DNA from: JBOHRE01 sp050732635
GTDB lineage: Bacteria > Gemmatimonadota > Gemmatimonadetes > Longimicrobiales > RSA9
Reading direction: 5' to 3'
Assembly: GCA_050732635.1 (NCBI GenBank)
Contig: JBOHRE010000133.1
Span: 1 to 6,962 of the forward strand
Length of the DNA: 6,962 nucleotides
Position 1 is the first letter of the stretch; the number at the start of each line of letters is the position of its first letter. The position numbers and the translations under genes are program-made. Positions 5,911-6,962 of the stretch are shown piece after piece. The notes beneath the pieces were generated by a model, which was not told the origin of the DNA, searched no databases, and was given only the letters and a program-made list of their open reading frames with translations.

Positions 5911-6915
5911 ATGGGCCTCAAGACCGTCCTGATCTACCACTCGCCGGCCGGACGAGCTGTCCCCGGCCCGATTGCGAGGCTTGCCGTCGAGCGCGGCCTG
6001 CGCGTGGACCGTCATGGCACGCCCGAGAGTGTTCTGGCTGCCGTCAACCGCAGCTATCCGGCCGCGGTCATCATCGACCTGCCGCCGGACGGCCGCGGCG
6101 TCGAGCTCTGCCGCGAACTGAAGCGCGATGCCTTTACGGCGATCGTTCCCGTGATCTTCTGTATTGCAGGCGGCGAGGAGCAGTTGCTCCTGCAAGCGAT
6201 GGAGGCCGGCGCCGACGAGGTCATCCAGGACACGGCCTCGGAGCGGGAGCAGGCACTACGATTCCGGCGCACCATGGATCGCGCCAGTCGGGATGTCGGC
6301 GTGCATCCCGGTACCCGACTTCCGGGCACGGTGCAGATCGAGCGCGACATCACCGAGCGGATCGGCACCGGTGAACTGTTCGCCTGTTGCTATGCGGACC
6401 TCGATCATTTCAAGGAATTCAACGACCGCTACGGCTACAATCAGGGCGATCGTGTGATTCGGTTGCTGTCGCGGATTCTACGCGACATCGTGAAGGGATA
6501 TGCGCCGACGGCATTCATTGGCCATATCGGCGGCGACGACTTCATTTTCAACACGCCGCTCGATGTAATGGCCCAAACCTGCAAGGAGATCATTGACATC
6601 TTCGACACGTTGATTCCCTACCAGTACAGCGACCAGGACCGGCGGGCCGGCTATTTCCTGGGCAAGGACCGGCGCGGTCAGCTGCACCGGGTGCCCTTGA
6701 TGTCGCTCTCGATCGGCGTCGTCACCAACCAGTACCGCGTTTTCACGCACCCCGGTCGAGTCAGTGAGCTGGTATCGGAGATGAAGACATACGCCAAATC
6801 GCTTGCCGGCTCCGTCTATGCCGTGGATCGCCGGCGCGACCCTGTGCCGCCCGCCGGTGTGGAGGGTGCCCAGATCGGGCGTCCTACGCTAGCGCTGCCT
6901 CGAGCTGACACATGA
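5911..6915 (+). CDS. GGDEF protein with degenerate receiver-like N-terminus (possible diguanylate cyclase)
   Basis: 334 residues. The N-terminal part (about 4-125) looks like a CheY-like receiver fold: KTVLIYH strand, AAVIIDLPPDGRGVELCRELK with D56 at the phospho-acceptor place, PVIFC and AMEAGADEVI. The acidic pair expected after the first strand is absent (YHS instead), and no lysine sits where the conserved one belongs (QDT), so normal phosphorylation is doubtful. The GGDEF domain spans about 138-306: YADLDHFKEFND (161-172) carries metal ligand D163, YGYNQGD (175-181) follows, and the signature reads GGDDF (207-211). The E-to-D change is conservative, so cyclase activity is plausible but unproven. 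No RxxD inhibitory site precedes it. There is an extra charged segment before LMSLSIGVV (about 240-262). A Pro-rich, probably disordered tail ends the protein. It starts 41 bases after rnr and shares ATGA with the next gene. Confidence 0.85.
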   Translation: MGLKTVLIYHSPAGRAVPGPIARLAVERGLRVDRHGTPESVLAAVNRSYPAAVIIDLPPDGRGVELCRELKRDAFTAIVPVIFCIAGGEEQLLLQAMEAGADEVIQDTASEREQALRFRRTMDRASRDVGVHPGTRLPGTVQIERDITERIGTGELFACCYADLDHFKEFNDRYGYNQGDRVIRLLSRILRDIVKGYAPTAFIGHIGGDDFIFNTPLDVMAQTCKEIIDIFDTLIPYQYSDQDRRAGYFLGKDRRGQLHRVPLMSLSIGVVTNQYRVFTHPGRVSELVSEMKTYAKSLAGSVYAVDRRRDPVPPAGVEGAQIGRPTLALPRADT

Positions 6916-6962
6916 ACGTATCCTGTCCAGAATGTTCGACCGTGTTCCGCGTGGATCCGGCC
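6912..6962 (+). CDS. Zinc-ribbon (MJ0042-type) protein, 5' end only
   Basis: Only 17 codons are in the window: MNVSCPECSTVFRVDPA. The CPEC pair followed by a hydrophobic-aromatic step (TVFRVDP) matches the start of MJ0042-type zinc-ribbon domains (CPxCxxxFxV, second CxxC expected about 15-20 residues further on). Such domains usually sit at the N-terminus of longer proteins whose remainder varies, so the function of the whole cannot be said. The start overlaps the GGDEF stop as ATGA, a classical arrangement for translational coupling. Confidence 0.75.
   Translation, partial: MNVSCPECSTVFRVDPA

Noticed and set aside
1..6962. CRISPR array, prophage, transposase, toxin-antitoxin or defence genes
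   Set aside because: No regularly spaced repeats, tRNA, integrase or transposase motifs, or defence-type domains were seen on either strand; the coding content is housekeeping, envelope and signalling.

Overview
The window is a G+C-rich bacterial stretch with every supported gene on the + strand. It opens with the 3' end of a 23S rRNA gene and a complete 5S rRNA, i.e. the tail of an rRNA operon. After a 279-base non-coding gap follow era (ribosome-assembly GTPase), a 54-residue Trm112-type zinc-ribbon protein, a PorV/PorQ-like outer-membrane beta-barrel protein, a secreted or membrane protein resembling DUF5683, rnr (ribonuclease R), a GGDEF protein with a receiver-like N-terminus, and the first 17 codons of a zinc-ribbon protein cut by the window edge.

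Organism: a PorV/PorQ-like barrel next to a DUF5683-like protein points to a Gram-negative member of the Fibrobacterota-Chlorobiota-Bacteroidota superphylum. The high G+C, GTG/TTG start options and GGDEF/zinc-ribbon pair fit Gemmatimonadota best. This is inferred from gene content and recalled family distribution, not from a search. An rRNA phylogeny would settle it.

Layout: 1-112 is the 23S 3' end; 113-238 is a spacer with a perfect 11-bp hairpin; about 239-356 is the 5S; 357-634 is a gap starting with a long hairpin just after the 5S. From 635 to 6962 the genes are tightly packed (gaps of 43, 33, about 16, 13 and 41 bases, then a 4-base overlap), which suggests one transcription unit or a few overlapping ones.

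Working together: Era and RNase R both act on rRNA (30S maturation; structured-RNA decay and quality control), and they lie in the same direction directly behind an rRNA operon. Trm112 proteins are methyltransferase partners in eukaryotes and archaea, several acting on translation components. The barrel and DUF5683-like proteins are envelope genes whose link to the RNA genes may only be co-transcription. The GGDEF protein and zinc-ribbon gene look like a translationally coupled signalling pair. I see no mobile element, CRISPR array, tRNA or clear intrinsic terminator. The region looks mostly like a housekeeping locus. Its unusual points are the rrn-era junction, the two rRNA-spacer hairpins, a substitution in the Era KH loop, and the degenerate receiver plus GGDDF motif of the GGDEF protein.
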